Below are positions 17,042 to 26,751 of a stretch of DNA of 64,000 nucleotides, piece by piece. The notes under the pieces are model-generated. The model ran no database searches, was not told where the DNA came from, and saw only the letters and a list, made by a program, of their open reading frames with translations. The stretch is from Gordoniibacillus kamchatkensis (GTDB lineage: Bacteria; Bacillota; Bacilli; Paenibacillales; NBRC-103111): the NCBI RefSeq assembly GCF_000829455.1, contig NZ_JXAK01000020.1, positions 38,135 to 102,134 on the forward strand. Reading direction: 5' to 3'. The stretch's first letter is position 1. The number at the start of each line of letters is the position of its first letter. Made by a program: the position numbers and the translations under genes.

Positions 17042-17277
17042 TGTGCCTCCGTACGCTGGTCTGCCGGCCGGACTGCATGGGCTGGGCAAGTCATCGCTGG
17101 TTTGTTCCGCTACCATCTTCGTTAATGAAGTCCTTGTAGCCTGGCATGGCCGTCCCCCCCATTGTTCAATCGGGACTTCACCGTTCAAAAAAAGAAACCC
17201 GCAGCGCTGAAATCCATTCAGCACTCCGGGCCTGTACCCATGCTTTAATCTTGAACCTCCTCAGTATATTCTTTTAA

Positions 17278-18123
17278 TCAGTCCGCCGAGCTGATGATGT
17301 TAGGGCTGGAAAGGACGAGAAAACGGTAATCCCGGTTGAGCCCATTGATGCGGTTCATATCGTCATCCGACAGCTCGAAGTCGAATATGGCGGCATTCTC
17401 GACGATCCGCTGCTCGCGAACCGACTTCGGGATCGTCACCACTTCGTTTTGCAAATTCCAGCGCAGCACGATTTGCGCCGGCGTTTTCGCATACTTGCGG
17501 CCGAGCTCCTGCAGCAGCGGCACATCGAGATGGCCTTGCATGAGCGGGCTGTACGCTTCCAGCTGAATGCGGTGTTGTTTGCAGTAATTGTGCAGTTTGT
17601 TGCGGGTCAGCAGCGGATGGTATTCGACCTGGTTCACTGCCGGCACTTCGCCTGTCTGATCGATGATCCGCTCCAGATGATCGACCGTGAAGTTGCTTAC
17701 GCCGATCGCCCGCACTCTTCCTTCCCGGTACAGCTTCACCAAGGCGCGCCAGGCATCGACGTATTTCCCTTCCAGCGGCCAGTGAACGAGATAAAGGTCG
17801 ACGACGTCCAGCTGCAGTCGTTTCAGACTTTCCTCGAAAGCTCTCAGAACCGAATCGTACCCTTCATTCTGGCGTTGATTCGCAACCTTGGTCGTAATAA
17901 ACAGCTCGCTTCTCGGTACGCCGCTTTCACGGATCGCTTTGCCGACGCCAGCCTCATTCTCGTACGCTTCGGCGGTGTCGATGCTGCGGTAGCCCGCGCG
18001 AATCGCCGCTTTGACTGCATTTTCCACCTCCTCGCCGTTATTGACTTGCCAGACGCCAAGCCCGAGCCAAGGCATCCGGACGCCGCCACGCAGCACGGAG
18101 CAGCTTGCGATGCTTGCAATCAT
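17278..18123 (-). CDS. Aldo/keto reductase (AKR5-like)
   Basis: NADPH-dependent carbonyl reductase with a TIM barrel (281 aa). The catalytic tetrad is visible: Asp in YRSIDTAEAYENE, the Tyr in AEAYENE, Lys in FITTKVANQ and His in LYLVHWPLEG. Cofactor-binding segments VRAIGVSNF and VVTIPKSVREQRI are present near the end. It resembles YtbE/YvgN-type enzymes that reduce small aldehydes and keto-sugars. It is divergent from the SDR pair at 18369-19942 across inverted-repeat element copy 2, which places it in the same putative regulon. Confidence 0.92.
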   Translation of the reverse strand: MIASIASCSVLRGGVRMPWLGLGVWQVNNGEEVENAVKAAIRAGYRSIDTAEAYENEAGVGKAIRESGVPRSELFITTKVANQRQNEGYDSVLRAFEESLKRLQLDVVDLYLVHWPLEGKYVDAWRALVKLYREGRVRAIGVSNFTVDHLERIIDQTGEVPAVNQVEYHPLLTRNKLHNYCKQHRIQLEAYSPLMQGHLDVPLLQELGRKYAKTPAQIVLRWNLQNEVVTIPKSVREQRIVENAAIFDFELSDDDMNRINGLNRDYRFLVLSSPNIISSAD

Positions 18124-18210
18124 TCCTCTCTCTCCTTTCTGTTTCCAACAACTTGTAATCTACCATATCAAAAGCCCCTATCCGTGTATAGGAGACAAAT
18201 TTATTATGAT

Positions 18211-18322
18211 AGGCGGTATTTTTACGATCGTCTTCCAGGTTTATCGAGGTGGCGACGGTTCGAAAAAAATCAAACAATATCGTAAATTTACGGCATCGCA
18301 CCGCCACGTACCCGATTTGTAA
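18211..18322. promoter_or_regulatory. Inverted-repeat regulatory element, copy 2, with promoter for the SDR pair
   Basis: Left arm from 18211 (AGGCGGTATTTTTACGATCG). Right arm 18262-18298 (GAAAAAAATCAAACAATATC, ending AAATTTACGGCATCG), matching copy 1 at nearly every base. The right arm ends exactly 18 nt before TTGTAA (18317-18322). Lies between aldo/keto reductase (start 18123, minus) and SDR (start 18369, plus). Confidence 0.75.
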
Positions 18323-18368
18323 GATTGGTGATGTCGGGAACACGTTCATAAACAAGGGAGGTGACGAT

Positions 18369-19160
18369 ATGAGATTGCACGACAAGGTAGTCTTTATTAC
18401 GGACGCCGACAGCCCTTCGGGCAAGGCGATCATCGACCGGCTGAGCGGGGAAGGCGCCCATTTCGTCCTGAACAGCGTATCGGGCGGAGAAAACATCCGG
18501 GCGAATGTGGAGCGCTGCCAATCGGCGGGCTCCAAGGTGTTCGTCGTGAACATCGACTTATGCCAAAGCAGCGAAGTGGAGGACATGCTTGAAAGTGCGG
18601 CAGGGCAATTGGGCACTGTCGACATACTCGTCCACAATAACAATGTTGTACGGCCGATCAGCGTGGAAACAGGTGAAGAAGCGCTGTTTCTCGACATCAT
18701 GAACGCCAACGCAAAGTCGGCCTTTATTTGCACGAAAGCGGTCGGCAAACAGATGGAAGCGAAGCAATCCGGAAAAGTCGTTTACGTCAGCTCGATCCAC
18801 GCCGAGAAGCCGACGGGCTCTTCGTTCGCTTACAGCGCGTCGAAGGGCGCAGTCAAAATGCTTACCCGTGAAGCGTCCATCGTCCTGGGCCGACATGGAG
18901 TAAACGTCAATGCGATCGAGTTCGGTCCCGTCGAGGGGGACGACGCCGCATTTGAGAGCGACATCTCGACGCTCTACCATTCTTACCGGTATAAGGTCCC
19001 GAATGCGGTTCTCGGCAGCTACGAAGACTTGGCCAATCTCGTCCTGTTTCTTTCCGCCGACGAAGCGCGATATTTGAACGGAGCGGATATCCGAATGGAC
19101 GGAGGATTTTTGATGCACTACATGGATTTTAAAATGAAGCGGCCGGGGGGATCGGTATGA
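18369..19160 (+). CDS. SDR-family protein with atypical cofactor motif
   Basis: SDR fold of 263 aa with the catalytic YSASK and an upstream Ser (VYVSS), followed by HGVNVNAIEFGPV and a C-terminal GADIRMDGG. The N-terminal glycine motif TGxxxGxG is replaced by DADSPSGK, and the usual NNAG is HNNNV. Cofactor binding may therefore be altered or lost, although the catalytic residues remain. GGGAGGTG lies 5-8 nt upstream of the ATG at 18369. Its stop overlaps the ATG of the next SDR (ATGA), so the two are coupled and might form a heteromeric enzyme, with this one as a degenerate partner. Function unknown. Confidence 0.85.
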   Translation: MRLHDKVVFITDADSPSGKAIIDRLSGEGAHFVLNSVSGGENIRANVERCQSAGSKVFVVNIDLCQSSEVEDMLESAAGQLGTVDILVHNNNVVRPISVETGEEALFLDIMNANAKSAFICTKAVGKQMEAKQSGKVVYVSSIHAEKPTGSSFAYSASKGAVKMLTREASIVLGRHGVNVNAIEFGPVEGDDAAFESDISTLYHSYRYKVPNAVLGSYEDLANLVLFLSADEARYLNGADIRMDGGFLMHYMDFKMKRPGGSV

Positions 19161-19942
19161 GTCTTTCCGGAAAAGTCGCAGTCGTTACCGGCGCCGGAAC
19201 GGGAATCGGCAAAGGAGTCGCCATCGAGCTGGCGAAGCGCGGCGTTAAGGTGGCCATTTCGTACAATTCCAGCGACGCCGGAGCGAACGATACCCGGCAG
19301 CGGATTGAAGAGATTGGCGGAGAATCGGTTATCGTCAGGGCCAACGTAGCGATTAAGCAAGAAATCGACGATATGGTGAACGCGGTCGCGGATCATTTCG
19401 GCGGAATCGACATCTTGGTGAACAACGCCGCCCTGCAGCTCAATTACAACTTCGAGCATAGTGACGAACAGTACGATCGAATGATGAACATTAATCTGAA
19501 AGGCTATTGGCAGTGCATGCAGGCCGTAGTCCCCTATATGAAGGCCAAACAATCCGGCAGAATCATCAATATTTCTTCCGTTCACGGCAAGCGGCCGACC
19601 GACTTCGATACCGTCTACTCAATGACGAAGGGCGGCATCAAAATGCTCGGAAGAGAAGCCGCCATCGAGCTGGCCAAGTACGGCATTACGGTCAATACGA
19701 TTGAGCCCGGCGCGGTCAACGTCGGCAAACAGGGAACGAAGGAAACGAAGCCGATCGTCCCTGCGGAAGCGGCGGATAGGCTGAAGAAGGAACCGCCTCG
19801 CGATATCCGCAAAAAGTTCCCGCTAGGCCGGGTCGGATTGCCCAAGGATGTCGGCAGTCTCGTTTGTTATCTCGCATCCGACGAGACCGAATTTTTGACC
19901 GGCGCCGCAATACGATTGGACGGCGCCAGCATGCTGCTGTGA
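19157..19942 (+). CDS. SDR-family oxidoreductase, glucose-1-dehydrogenase-like
   Basis: Classical NAD(P)-dependent SDR of 261 aa: TGAGTGIGKG at residues 12-21, NNAA in the middle, the catalytic NISS and YSMTK, and the ending TGAAIRLDGASML. The closest familiar group is glucose 1-dehydrogenase/3-oxoacyl reductase-like enzymes. It overlaps the preceding atypical SDR by 4 nt and is followed by a strong terminator. Its place in the putative regulon suggests a sugar or sugar-acid substrate. Confidence 0.92.
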   Translation: MSLSGKVAVVTGAGTGIGKGVAIELAKRGVKVAISYNSSDAGANDTRQRIEEIGGESVIVRANVAIKQEIDDMVNAVADHFGGIDILVNNAALQLNYNFEHSDEQYDRMMNINLKGYWQCMQAVVPYMKAKQSGRIINISSVHGKRPTDFDTVYSMTKGGIKMLGREAAIELAKYGITVNTIEPGAVNVGKQGTKETKPIVPAEAADRLKKEPPRDIRKKFPLGRVGLPKDVGSLVCYLASDETEFLTGAAIRLDGASMLL

Positions 19943-19963
19943 AGCGGTCCTTTAAACGGAAAA

Positions 19964-20012
19964 CCGGCATGCCCATGAAGATGCGCATTCATGGGCATGC
20001 CGGAATTTCTTT
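19964..20012. terminator. Strong hairpin terminator (probably bidirectional)
   Basis: A perfect 16-bp stem, CCGGCATGCCCATGAA (19964-19979) with TTCATGGGCATGCCGG (19988-20003), followed by AATTTCTTT on the plus strand. It sits between the converging SDR and TIM-barrel genes. Confidence 0.85.
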
Positions 20013-20044
20013 GCTGCATTGCGCGATAACCAGGCCCGGGCGTT

Positions 20045-20878
20045 CTACAAGTATTTCTTTAAATTTTGGGCGCTGATTCGAGCATTTTCGAGCGAGTCGG
20101 GTTCATTCCAAAGTTCGGTCACTGCCCATTTGGTACCGCATTCCTCTGCGGCTCTTACAATGGGGGCAATGTCCAGCACGCCACTGTCTCCGACGGCACA
20201 TCCGAAATGATAATCATTCACCGTATCGTGACGTACTAAAATATACTCGCTGTCTTCATCCTTCGAGAGAGGACGATAATCCTTAAAGTGCAGGATATCC
20301 ACATAACCCTTATACTTATGAAGATACTCCGCCGGGTCCACACCGCCGCAAATCATCCATGCCGTATCAAATTCAGGCTGCAAATATTCGAGGCCTACAT
20401 CTTCAAACATGCCATCGACGGTATAGCGTCCTTTGTAATCATGCAAATATCCGTAAGCAGCACAATGGACCTGCAGCTGAACGCCGTTGCTTTTAAAGAT
20501 CTTGGCAGCCTTTTCAACCTTTTTGATGATTTCAATCTGTTTCTTATGAGGCGTCCTGTCTCCATAGAAAGCGGGTCCAATCGCTGCATAAGGTATTTCG
20601 AGTTCCACGCATTCTTTTAAAATCGGATCGGGATTTTCAAAAAGCAATCTGGAAGAGGCGTGGTATCCAATCCCCTTTACATCGTTTGCTTGAAGTGCCT
20701 TTTTTACTTCTGCCGGCTTAACCCCAAACAGCTCTTCCACCGTGCCGCGATCGTTTATAGCGAATTCAAAGCCGTCATACCCTAACTCTTTGACAATCTC
20801 AATCGCTTTGCAGATGCCTTCTTTCATGCACACATCATGAATGCTCCACATCTGCAGGCCAAGTTTCATTTTGCCCAT
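20045..20878 (-). CDS. Sugar phosphate isomerase/epimerase (AP-endonuclease-2-like TIM barrel)
   Basis: Xylose-isomerase-like TIM barrel of 277 aa. It begins MKLGLQMWSIHD, with later strands carrying GYDGFEF, IGYHASSRL, LQVHCAAYG, EFDTAWMICGG and DILHFKDYRP. The acidic and His residues at these strand ends (Glu, His, Asp, His) would bind the catalytic divalent metal. It is the last gene of the lplB-lplC-lplA-dehydrogenase unit, 20 nt beyond the dehydrogenase stop. In such units the pair is thought to oxidise and isomerise the imported glycoside. The exact substrate is unknown. Confidence 0.9.
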   Translation of the reverse strand: MGKMKLGLQMWSIHDVCMKEGICKAIEIVKELGYDGFEFAINDRGTVEELFGVKPAEVKKALQANDVKGIGYHASSRLLFENPDPILKECVELEIPYAAIGPAFYGDRTPHKKQIEIIKKVEKAAKIFKSNGVQLQVHCAAYGYLHDYKGRYTVDGMFEDVGLEYLQPEFDTAWMICGGVDPAEYLHKYKGYVDILHFKDYRPLSKDEDSEYILVRHDTVNDYHFGCAVGDSGVLDIAPIVRAAEECGTKWAVTELWNEPDSLENARISAQNLKKYL

Positions 20879-20898
20879 TGCGTTATCTCCTTTATCAT

Positions 20899-22029
20899 TT
20901 AAAATTGGCTTATTTCTTCAAACAGCACTTCCCTGTTCAGTTTTCCGGAAAGGTAGAAAGCCTCCATAACGGCAACGACATTGAGCACTTCTTCCCGTTT
21001 AATGATGCATTCTTCCTTGCCGTCGAGAACGTCGATGATATGTTCGATGAGCAGATCGTGCCCGACTCCCTTGACAGCGCCGGGTTTGGCAATGTCAATG
21101 TCGGGAACGGTATCCGCCTGATATTGATTCATGCTCGTATAAATCGCAATCGGATGATCTCCCTGGGCTTTCTTATTATAGACCAAGCCCCCCTCTGTCC
21201 CGGCGATCCGATACCCGTCAACAGGCGGAAGATTGAGCGCCCACGAAAATTTGAAATTGACGAGCAGGTCGCCTTCAAACCGCATGCTGCCTGCGGCATG
21301 GTCTTCGACGGCGAACTCGCGGTAATCATAAGCTCTGGGCACATATTGTAAATTGGTCCCGGTTTTCGATTTTCCCGCGTTGGGATCGGCATTGGCGATC
21401 TTGGTCCACGTTTTGCCGGAGACCGATATCAGCTTGGGGTTTCCAAGAATAAACATCAGAGCATCCACATAGTGAACTCCAACATCGCAGAACGGTCCCC
21501 CGCCATTTTCTTTCGCCAGGTGGAACTGCCCCCAAGTAGGGACCCCCCTGCGGCGAACATTTTCAATTTCCGCAAAATAGATGTCCCCCAACCGGCCGGA
21601 ATCTACCAGATCTTTAACCGCTTGAATAGCGCCCATCCGATTGTTTTGACAGGCAATCAGCATACGCCCCGCCTTATCCGCTTCTTCGTACATCTCCCGC
21701 GCATCTTGCAAATTCAGCGCAATCGGCTTCTCGCACAGGACGTGAGCCCCTGCCCGAAGAGCCGCTATCGTCCATTGCTTATGGGTTTTGTTTGCGGTGC
21801 AGACCGAAACCAAATCCGGCTTACACTCATCGAGCATTTGCTGCGGATCGGTATAATAGTTAGGGATTTGAAACAGCTTGGCAGCATGGATGCACGCCTC
21901 TTCCCGGTTATCGGCGACAGCGACAATTTCTACCCTTTTGCCCAGGCCCAAATAGGCCGGAATATGAGCGGTTCCGGCAATAAATCCGGCACCGATAATG
22001 GCTACGCGGTAAGTATCTCGATTGCCCAA
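20899..22029 (-). CDS. Gfo/Idh/MocA-family NAD(P)-dependent oxidoreductase
   Basis: Sugar dehydrogenase of 376 aa. Rossmann motif VAIIGAGFIAGTAH is at the N-terminus, the EKP motif in CEKPIALNLQDAREM near residue 100, and the catalytic Asp-His pair in CDVGVHYVDALMF near residue 185. It follows the LplA-type binding protein by 13 nt and precedes the TIM-barrel isomerase, making a transport-plus-catabolism operon. Not an obvious paralogue of the dehydrogenase at 6996, which carries a cysteine cluster missing here. Confidence 0.92.
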   Translation of the reverse strand: MGNRDTYRVAIIGAGFIAGTAHIPAYLGLGKRVEIVAVADNREEACIHAAKLFQIPNYYTDPQQMLDECKPDLVSVCTANKTHKQWTIAALRAGAHVLCEKPIALNLQDAREMYEEADKAGRMLIACQNNRMGAIQAVKDLVDSGRLGDIYFAEIENVRRRGVPTWGQFHLAKENGGGPFCDVGVHYVDALMFILGNPKLISVSGKTWTKIANADPNAGKSKTGTNLQYVPRAYDYREFAVEDHAAGSMRFEGDLLVNFKFSWALNLPPVDGYRIAGTEGGLVYNKKAQGDHPIAIYTSMNQYQADTVPDIDIAKPGAVKGVGHDLLIEHIIDVLDGKEECIIKREEVLNVVAVMEAFYLSGKLNREVLFEEISQF

Positions 22030-22042
22030 TGTGTTCCCTCCG

Positions 22043-23584
22043 TTAGCTGTTTTTCTTTTTATCTTCCAAAAATTGACTGAATTGCTTCTGATATTCAGCT
22101 ACATACTTGTCAAGGCCGGCTGCTTTTAATTTCTTAAGAGCGTCCGGGAACGCTTTGTCATAATCCACAAAACCATATTTGATCGGCAATATGAGCTGCT
22201 TGTACAAATTGCTCAGATTGGTATACTCCTCGGCCACCGGAGTCGTATCGAACCTGAAACCGACTACAGGGCTCATCGTGACAGGCTCTTTAATCGGGTC
22301 TTTAAAGATATGAAATACTTTATCCGGAACGGTCGTCTCTATGCGTCTGTAATTGATATCGGGAATCATCCAGTTATCAAATTGGTACAGGTCTTTTCCG
22401 TCCTGGCCTTTCATAGGGGTAAACCGGTCCGATCCCGAGGCCGTATACGTTTTCCCCTCGATTCCATACATGAACAAATCGTGATTCTCTTTACTGCTGT
22501 AGAACCAGTTCAAGAACATCAAACCGGCTTCCGGATGCTTGGACGTTACAGGTATGGCGTTCGCGTTCAAATTGTAAAAGTAACCGAACAGGCCTTTTTC
22601 GGGATTCAGAACGCCATCCCCAAGTACGGCTTGAGGGTAGTTTTTGCTCATGGCAACCAGGTTCGAGGAATAATCGAAAGATTCGAAGCCCATGGCAAAC
22701 CTTCCGTAGGAAGCTTCGCGACTAATATAATCTTTGTCAAGGGTAAGAAGATCAGGGTTGATCAAGCCCATTTGATTCATTCTTCTGTAAATCTGGGCGT
22801 CTTTCTTGAATTCATCCGATTCGAACCAAGAATGCACACTGCCGTCCTGATCGACCTCGATCAACTCCGAGTTCGTATTATCCACAAAGAAAGGATATTT
22901 CGCGTAAGTTCGATGCAGCCAAGAGAAAGGGCGGGTCATCGGATTATACACATAGGACATCTTGCCCTGCTCTTTAAAAATCGCATCTTGAAGCTTTTTG
23001 GCCGTATCGATCACTTCATCGACGGTTTTAGGTACAGGCAGCCCCAGCTTATCCAACAGGTCTTTTCGGAAATAAAACGCGCCGTCGGATTTGCCGTCCT
23101 TATTGGTCGTATGGGCCGGGACAGCGAGAATCTTTCCGTCAACCGTTACCTCGTCCCACATCGACTTCGGGAAATGTTCGTACAGCTTCGGATATTTCTT
23201 CAATAAATCGTTGAGCGGAATAATGGCATGCTTTCCGTATAAAACCCCTACAGGTTTCAAGTCCTGCATCACATGGAGAAGTTCGAACTCCTCGCCGGTC
23301 GAAAGCATCAGGTTCGATTTTTGATCCCAGGCATCCCAAGGTATGCGAATGAGCGAAATTTCGATCGGTACGCCGTCCGCTTTCAGTTTTTTGTTGACTG
23401 CATCCATGACTTCGTTTTCCAAAGCAAAATGATTCCCCGGGCTCAAATATCTCATTTTGATGACTTCATTCGAGGAGCTGCTTCCCGGCTCGGAGGCTTC
23501 ATTGTTCTTGGTGCAGGAAGCCAGAAGCGAACAAGCCATAACGCCTGCTAGAACTATCGCAATTCGCTTTTGCCGAATTTTCAC
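22043..23584 (-). CDS. Extracellular solute-binding lipoprotein, LplA type
   Basis: Large binding protein (513 aa) of the Lpl/YtcQ type for oligosaccharides or glycosides. The signal peptide KRIAIVLAGVMACSLLASC ends at the lipidated Cys, followed by a Ser/Asn/Glu-rich linker. I chose the GTG at 23584 because GGAGG lies 8 nt upstream; the frame is open further up, but an ATG at 23599 overlaps that ribosome site. It is followed by the dehydrogenase and preceded by the LplC and LplB permeases. Confidence 0.9.
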   Translation of the reverse strand: MKIRQKRIAIVLAGVMACSLLASCTKNNEASEPGSSSSNEVIKMRYLSPGNHFALENEVMDAVNKKLKADGVPIEISLIRIPWDAWDQKSNLMLSTGEEFELLHVMQDLKPVGVLYGKHAIIPLNDLLKKYPKLYEHFPKSMWDEVTVDGKILAVPAHTTNKDGKSDGAFYFRKDLLDKLGLPVPKTVDEVIDTAKKLQDAIFKEQGKMSYVYNPMTRPFSWLHRTYAKYPFFVDNTNSELIEVDQDGSVHSWFESDEFKKDAQIYRRMNQMGLINPDLLTLDKDYISREASYGRFAMGFESFDYSSNLVAMSKNYPQAVLGDGVLNPEKGLFGYFYNLNANAIPVTSKHPEAGLMFLNWFYSSKENHDLFMYGIEGKTYTASGSDRFTPMKGQDGKDLYQFDNWMIPDINYRRIETTVPDKVFHIFKDPIKEPVTMSPVVGFRFDTTPVAEEYTNLSNLYKQLILPIKYGFVDYDKAFPDALKKLKAAGLDKYVAEYQKQFSQFLEDKKKNS

Positions 23585-23702
23585 CCGTATTCCCTCCATG
23601 GATTCAATCTGTTCGCTCAGCTTACGATCAATATACAGTTTCGGCATCAAATAAGAAAACGACAATTTATGCAAAAAATCTTTTCCACCGAACCCCCTCC
23701 TC

Positions 23703-24569
23703 TCAGCCTTTAATTGCCCCAACAATCATGCCTTTGACAAAATATTTCTGTAAAAACGGGTAAAGCAGAACAATTGGACCTATAGTAACGATTGCTGTGG
23801 CCATTTTTAAACTTTCCGTAGGCGGATTCATCGCTATGATGGATGTTACTTCCGAAAGCATTTTCGAATCGGACTGAATTTTAAACAATGTCATTTGGAG
23901 CGGGTACAAATTGGCGTTATCCAATAACATAACCGCGTTAAACCAATCGTTCCAATAGCCTAAGGCGTAAAACAACGAAACTGTCGCAATGGCGGGCAAA
24001 CAAAGCGGAAAGTAAATTTGAAACGCAATCCTGGTTTCTTTAGCTCCATCCATTTTCGCCGACTCCATAAGGGAATCCGGCAATCCCCGGATAAAATTGC
24101 GCATCAAAAATAAATTAAAAGGTGAAAAGACCAATGACGGTATGATCAGCGACCAAATATTGTTATAGAGGTGCAGCAGCTTGCACATCAGATACCACGG
24201 CACAAGACCGGAATTAAAAACGGTGGTGATGAAGAAAAATAACGCCAACTCGTTTCTGTACTTCACATGCCTATTGGCCAGGGCATAGGCCGCCAAATAA
24301 GTAATAAGAAGCGCGAGAATGGTGCCTGCGGCCGTAATAAAGACTGAGATCGCATAGCTTTTCAGTATAGGTGAACCAGGGTAAAAAATGGCGCGATACG
24401 CAGAAAGCGAAATTTCTTTCGGGAAAAATGAATAGCCGTAAGTGCCGATAGATTTCTCGCTTGCGATCGAGTTCGTAAATACCAAAAGAATTGGAAGGAT
24501 GCAAATTAACGAGAAGAGCGACACGACACAAGTAATGAAGAGCTCGGACAATGTGAAGTTCTTTTTCAT
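23703..24569 (-). CDS. Sugar ABC transporter permease, LplC/YtcP type
   Basis: Membrane permease (288 aa) of the LplABC importer. Six hydrophobic segments, starting with LFITCVVSLFSLICILPILL. The EAA loop reads DSLMESAKMDGAKETRIAFQ and the protein ends in FVKGMIVGAIKG, typical of this group. GGGAGG lies 8-9 nt upstream of the ATG at 24569. It follows the LplB permease by 13 nt. Confidence 0.93.
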   Translation of the reverse strand: MKKNFTLSELFITCVVSLFSLICILPILLVFTNSIASEKSIGTYGYSFFPKEISLSAYRAIFYPGSPILKSYAISVFITAAGTILALLITYLAAYALANRHVKYRNELALFFFITTVFNSGLVPWYLMCKLLHLYNNIWSLIIPSLVFSPFNLFLMRNFIRGLPDSLMESAKMDGAKETRIAFQIYFPLCLPAIATVSLFYALGYWNDWFNAVMLLDNANLYPLQMTLFKIQSDSKMLSEVTSIIAMNPPTESLKMATAIVTIGPIVLLYPFLQKYFVKGMIVGAIKG

Positions 24570-24582
24570 TACCGGAACCTCC

Positions 24583-25500
24583 CTAGAATAACGCTCCGTC
24601 AGGATATTTCTTTTTCGCCAAGGCGTTGCTTCCATAAACCATGAAGAATCCTACGGCTGACTGGAACAACCCAACCGCCATAGCCAGCGACGGTTCTCCT
24701 GTTACGCGCATCATTCTGAACACATAAGTATCAATGACATCCGCTACCGGCAACAGAAGGCCGTTATCTTTAATCAGGGCATACATCATGCCGAAGTCCG
24801 CAAAAAAGATTCTTCCGATTGACATCAAAGCCAGTATTGAAACGGTAGGCATGAGCAAAGGAAGCGTGATATGCTTCATTTGCTGCCACCGGTTGGCCCC
24901 GTCAATAACGGCCGCTTCGTACAATCCTTCATCGATGCTTGTGATCGACGCCAAATAAATAATGGACGTATAACCGGCGTTTTTGACGATATATAAAGCA
25001 ACCAAGATCACATACCAAGCGTTTGGTTCGGAGTACCAGCGAACTGGGTTCCCGCCAAAGGCGGCGATCCAATGGTTCAACAAACCGTTCGTGCTCAAAA
25101 GCGCGTATAAAATGTAGCTCACGATAACCCACGATATAAAATGCGGAAACAGCATGAACGATTGTGCGGTTTTCAAAAACAATTTCTTTTTTACTTCATT
25201 AAACAAAAGCGCGAGGGCTATAGCGACGACCGTGCCGCAAACGATAAACAACCCGTTCAATACGATGGTGTTTCTCGTCACTACCCAGACTTCGGACGAT
25301 TTGAAGAAAAACTCAAAATTTTTGAACCCGACCCACGGGCTTCCAATTCCCTTCGTGAAATCATATCTTTCAAAAGCTATGACCATATAGGGAAGCGTGA
25401 AATAGCCGAATAACAACGTATAAATGACGGCCGGCAGTAAAAATAGATAGCACATTCTGTTGGCGCATATTTCTTTCACAACTTTTTGTAACCCATTCAA
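24583..25500 (-). CDS. Sugar ABC transporter permease, LplB type
   Basis: First permease of the LplABC importer (305 aa), with CYLFLLPAVIYTLLFGYFTL as its first membrane helix. The EAA loop is IDEGLYEAAVIDGANRWQQM, and the end KKKYPDGALF is characteristic of LplB proteins. Start choice: AAGGAGG is only 2 nt from the ATG at 25506 but 7-8 nt from a TTG at 25500, so the TTG is preferred; the difference is two residues. No ATPase gene is in the operon. Confidence 0.9.
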   Translation of the reverse strand: MNGLQKVVKEICANRMCYLFLLPAVIYTLLFGYFTLPYMVIAFERYDFTKGIGSPWVGFKNFEFFFKSSEVWVVTRNTIVLNGLFIVCGTVVAIALALLFNEVKKKLFLKTAQSFMLFPHFISWVIVSYILYALLSTNGLLNHWIAAFGGNPVRWYSEPNAWYVILVALYIVKNAGYTSIIYLASITSIDEGLYEAAVIDGANRWQQMKHITLPLLMPTVSILALMSIGRIFFADFGMMYALIKDNGLLLPVADVIDTYVFRMMRVTGEPSLAMAVGLFQSAVGFFMVYGSNALAKKKYPDGALF

Positions 25501-25694
25501 ACACATGTCCTCCTTCTGTTGAAATGGTCTAGCTCCGCAAAGATACGTTGCGAGGATAAATGGCAAGGCCTTACACAATCCAAGTTTATGGAACGGCACA
25601 AGTTCGGTAAACTCCAATTATTCGATTTTAGTGTAAATATTCGGTTCAAACCCGTTGCAATAATAAAATTTAGAGGCCGTCATCATTTTTGAAG

Positions 25695-25724
25695 TTTACC
25701 TATTGTCCGGACGTGCGATATACT
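25695..25724 (+). promoter_or_regulatory. Possible promoter of the aldo/keto reductase gene
   Basis: TTTACC (25695-25700), an 18-nt spacer, then TATACT (25719-25724), about 20 nt before the start codon at 25747 and its AAGGAGG site. The -35 box is weak. Confidence 0.4.
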
Positions 25725-25746
25725 TCATTGAAAAAGGAGGTATGAC

Positions 25747-26738
25747 ATGATTTATCGAGCAGAGGAAACGCGTTACGGCAAAATGAAGTATCATCGGGTA
25801 GGTAAATCGGGGCTGCTGCTTCCCGCCATTTCCATCGGGCTATGGCACAATTTCGGGGAGGTCGATACGTTTGAGAACGGTCGGGCCATATTGCGGCGAG
25901 CTTTCGATTTAGGAATCACCCATTTCGATCTGGCCAACAATTACGGCCCCCCGGCCGGTTCGGCGGAAGAAATGTTCGGCAGGATGCTCGCTTCCGATTT
26001 CGCGCCTTACCGCGACGAGATGATCATCTCCACGAAAGCGGGGTATTATATGTGGCCGGGCCCTTACGGCGAATGGGGCTCGAAAAAATATCTCGTCGCC
26101 AGCCTTAACCAGAGCCTGAAACGCATGGGTCTGGATTACGTTGATATTTTTTATTCGCACCGTCCCGATCCGGACACGCCGCTCGAAGAGACTATTGGAG
26201 CTCTTGATTTGATTGTTCGCCAAGGAAAAGCGCTGTATGTCGGCATCTCCAACTATAATGCGGACCAGACAGCGAAGGCGATCCGGATTGCGAATGAGCT
26301 GGGGACCCCCCTCCTTATTCACCAGCCTTCTTACAGCATGTTGAATCGTTGGATCGAAGACGGGTTGCAGCAAGTATTGGAGGAAAACGGAACCGGCTGC
26401 ATTGTGTACAGCCCTCTGGCGCAAGGAATGCTGTCGGATAAATATTTGAACGGGATTCCGGCTGACTCCCGAGTAGCCAAATCGACCGGCTTCCTGAAAC
26501 AAAGCTCGATAACGCCGGAGGTCGTAACGAAGCTGCAGAAGCTGAACCGGATTGCCGCAGAGCGCGGACAATCGCTCGCCCAAATGGCAATCGCTGGGTG
26601 CTTCGCGGAGGCCGCGTAACCTCAGCCCTGGTCGGCGCAAGCCGGGTAAGCCAGCTTGAAGATTGTGTTGCGGCCTTAAACCATCTGAGTTTCACTGAAG
26701 ACGAACTATCCGGTATCGAACAAATTTTGAGAGGTTGA
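25747..26738 (+). pseudogene. Aldo/keto reductase (YghZ/GPR-like), single-base frameshift near the 3' end
   Basis: NADPH-dependent reductase of the L-glyceraldehyde-3-phosphate reductase (YghZ, potassium-channel beta) group. It begins MKYHRVGKSGLLLPAISIG and contains FDLANNYGPPAGSAE, ISTKAGYYMWPG and DIFYSHRPDPDTPLEE, holding the catalytic Asp, Tyr, Lys and His. As given it stops at 26617-26619 after AIAGCFAEAA. Adding one base near 26594-26595 restores IAWVLRGGRVTSALVGASR and about 330 aa, ending at 26738. AAGGAGG lies before the ATG. It is divergent from the LplABC operon and may act on the same imported sugar. Confidence 0.85.
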
Positions 26739-26751
26739 TTTCGTTTCCAAC

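Noticed and set aside
16928..17277. A small gene on either strand after the DUF421 gene
   Set aside because: Open frames there have no ribosome site and no family resemblance. The gap of about 235 bp shows nothing else.
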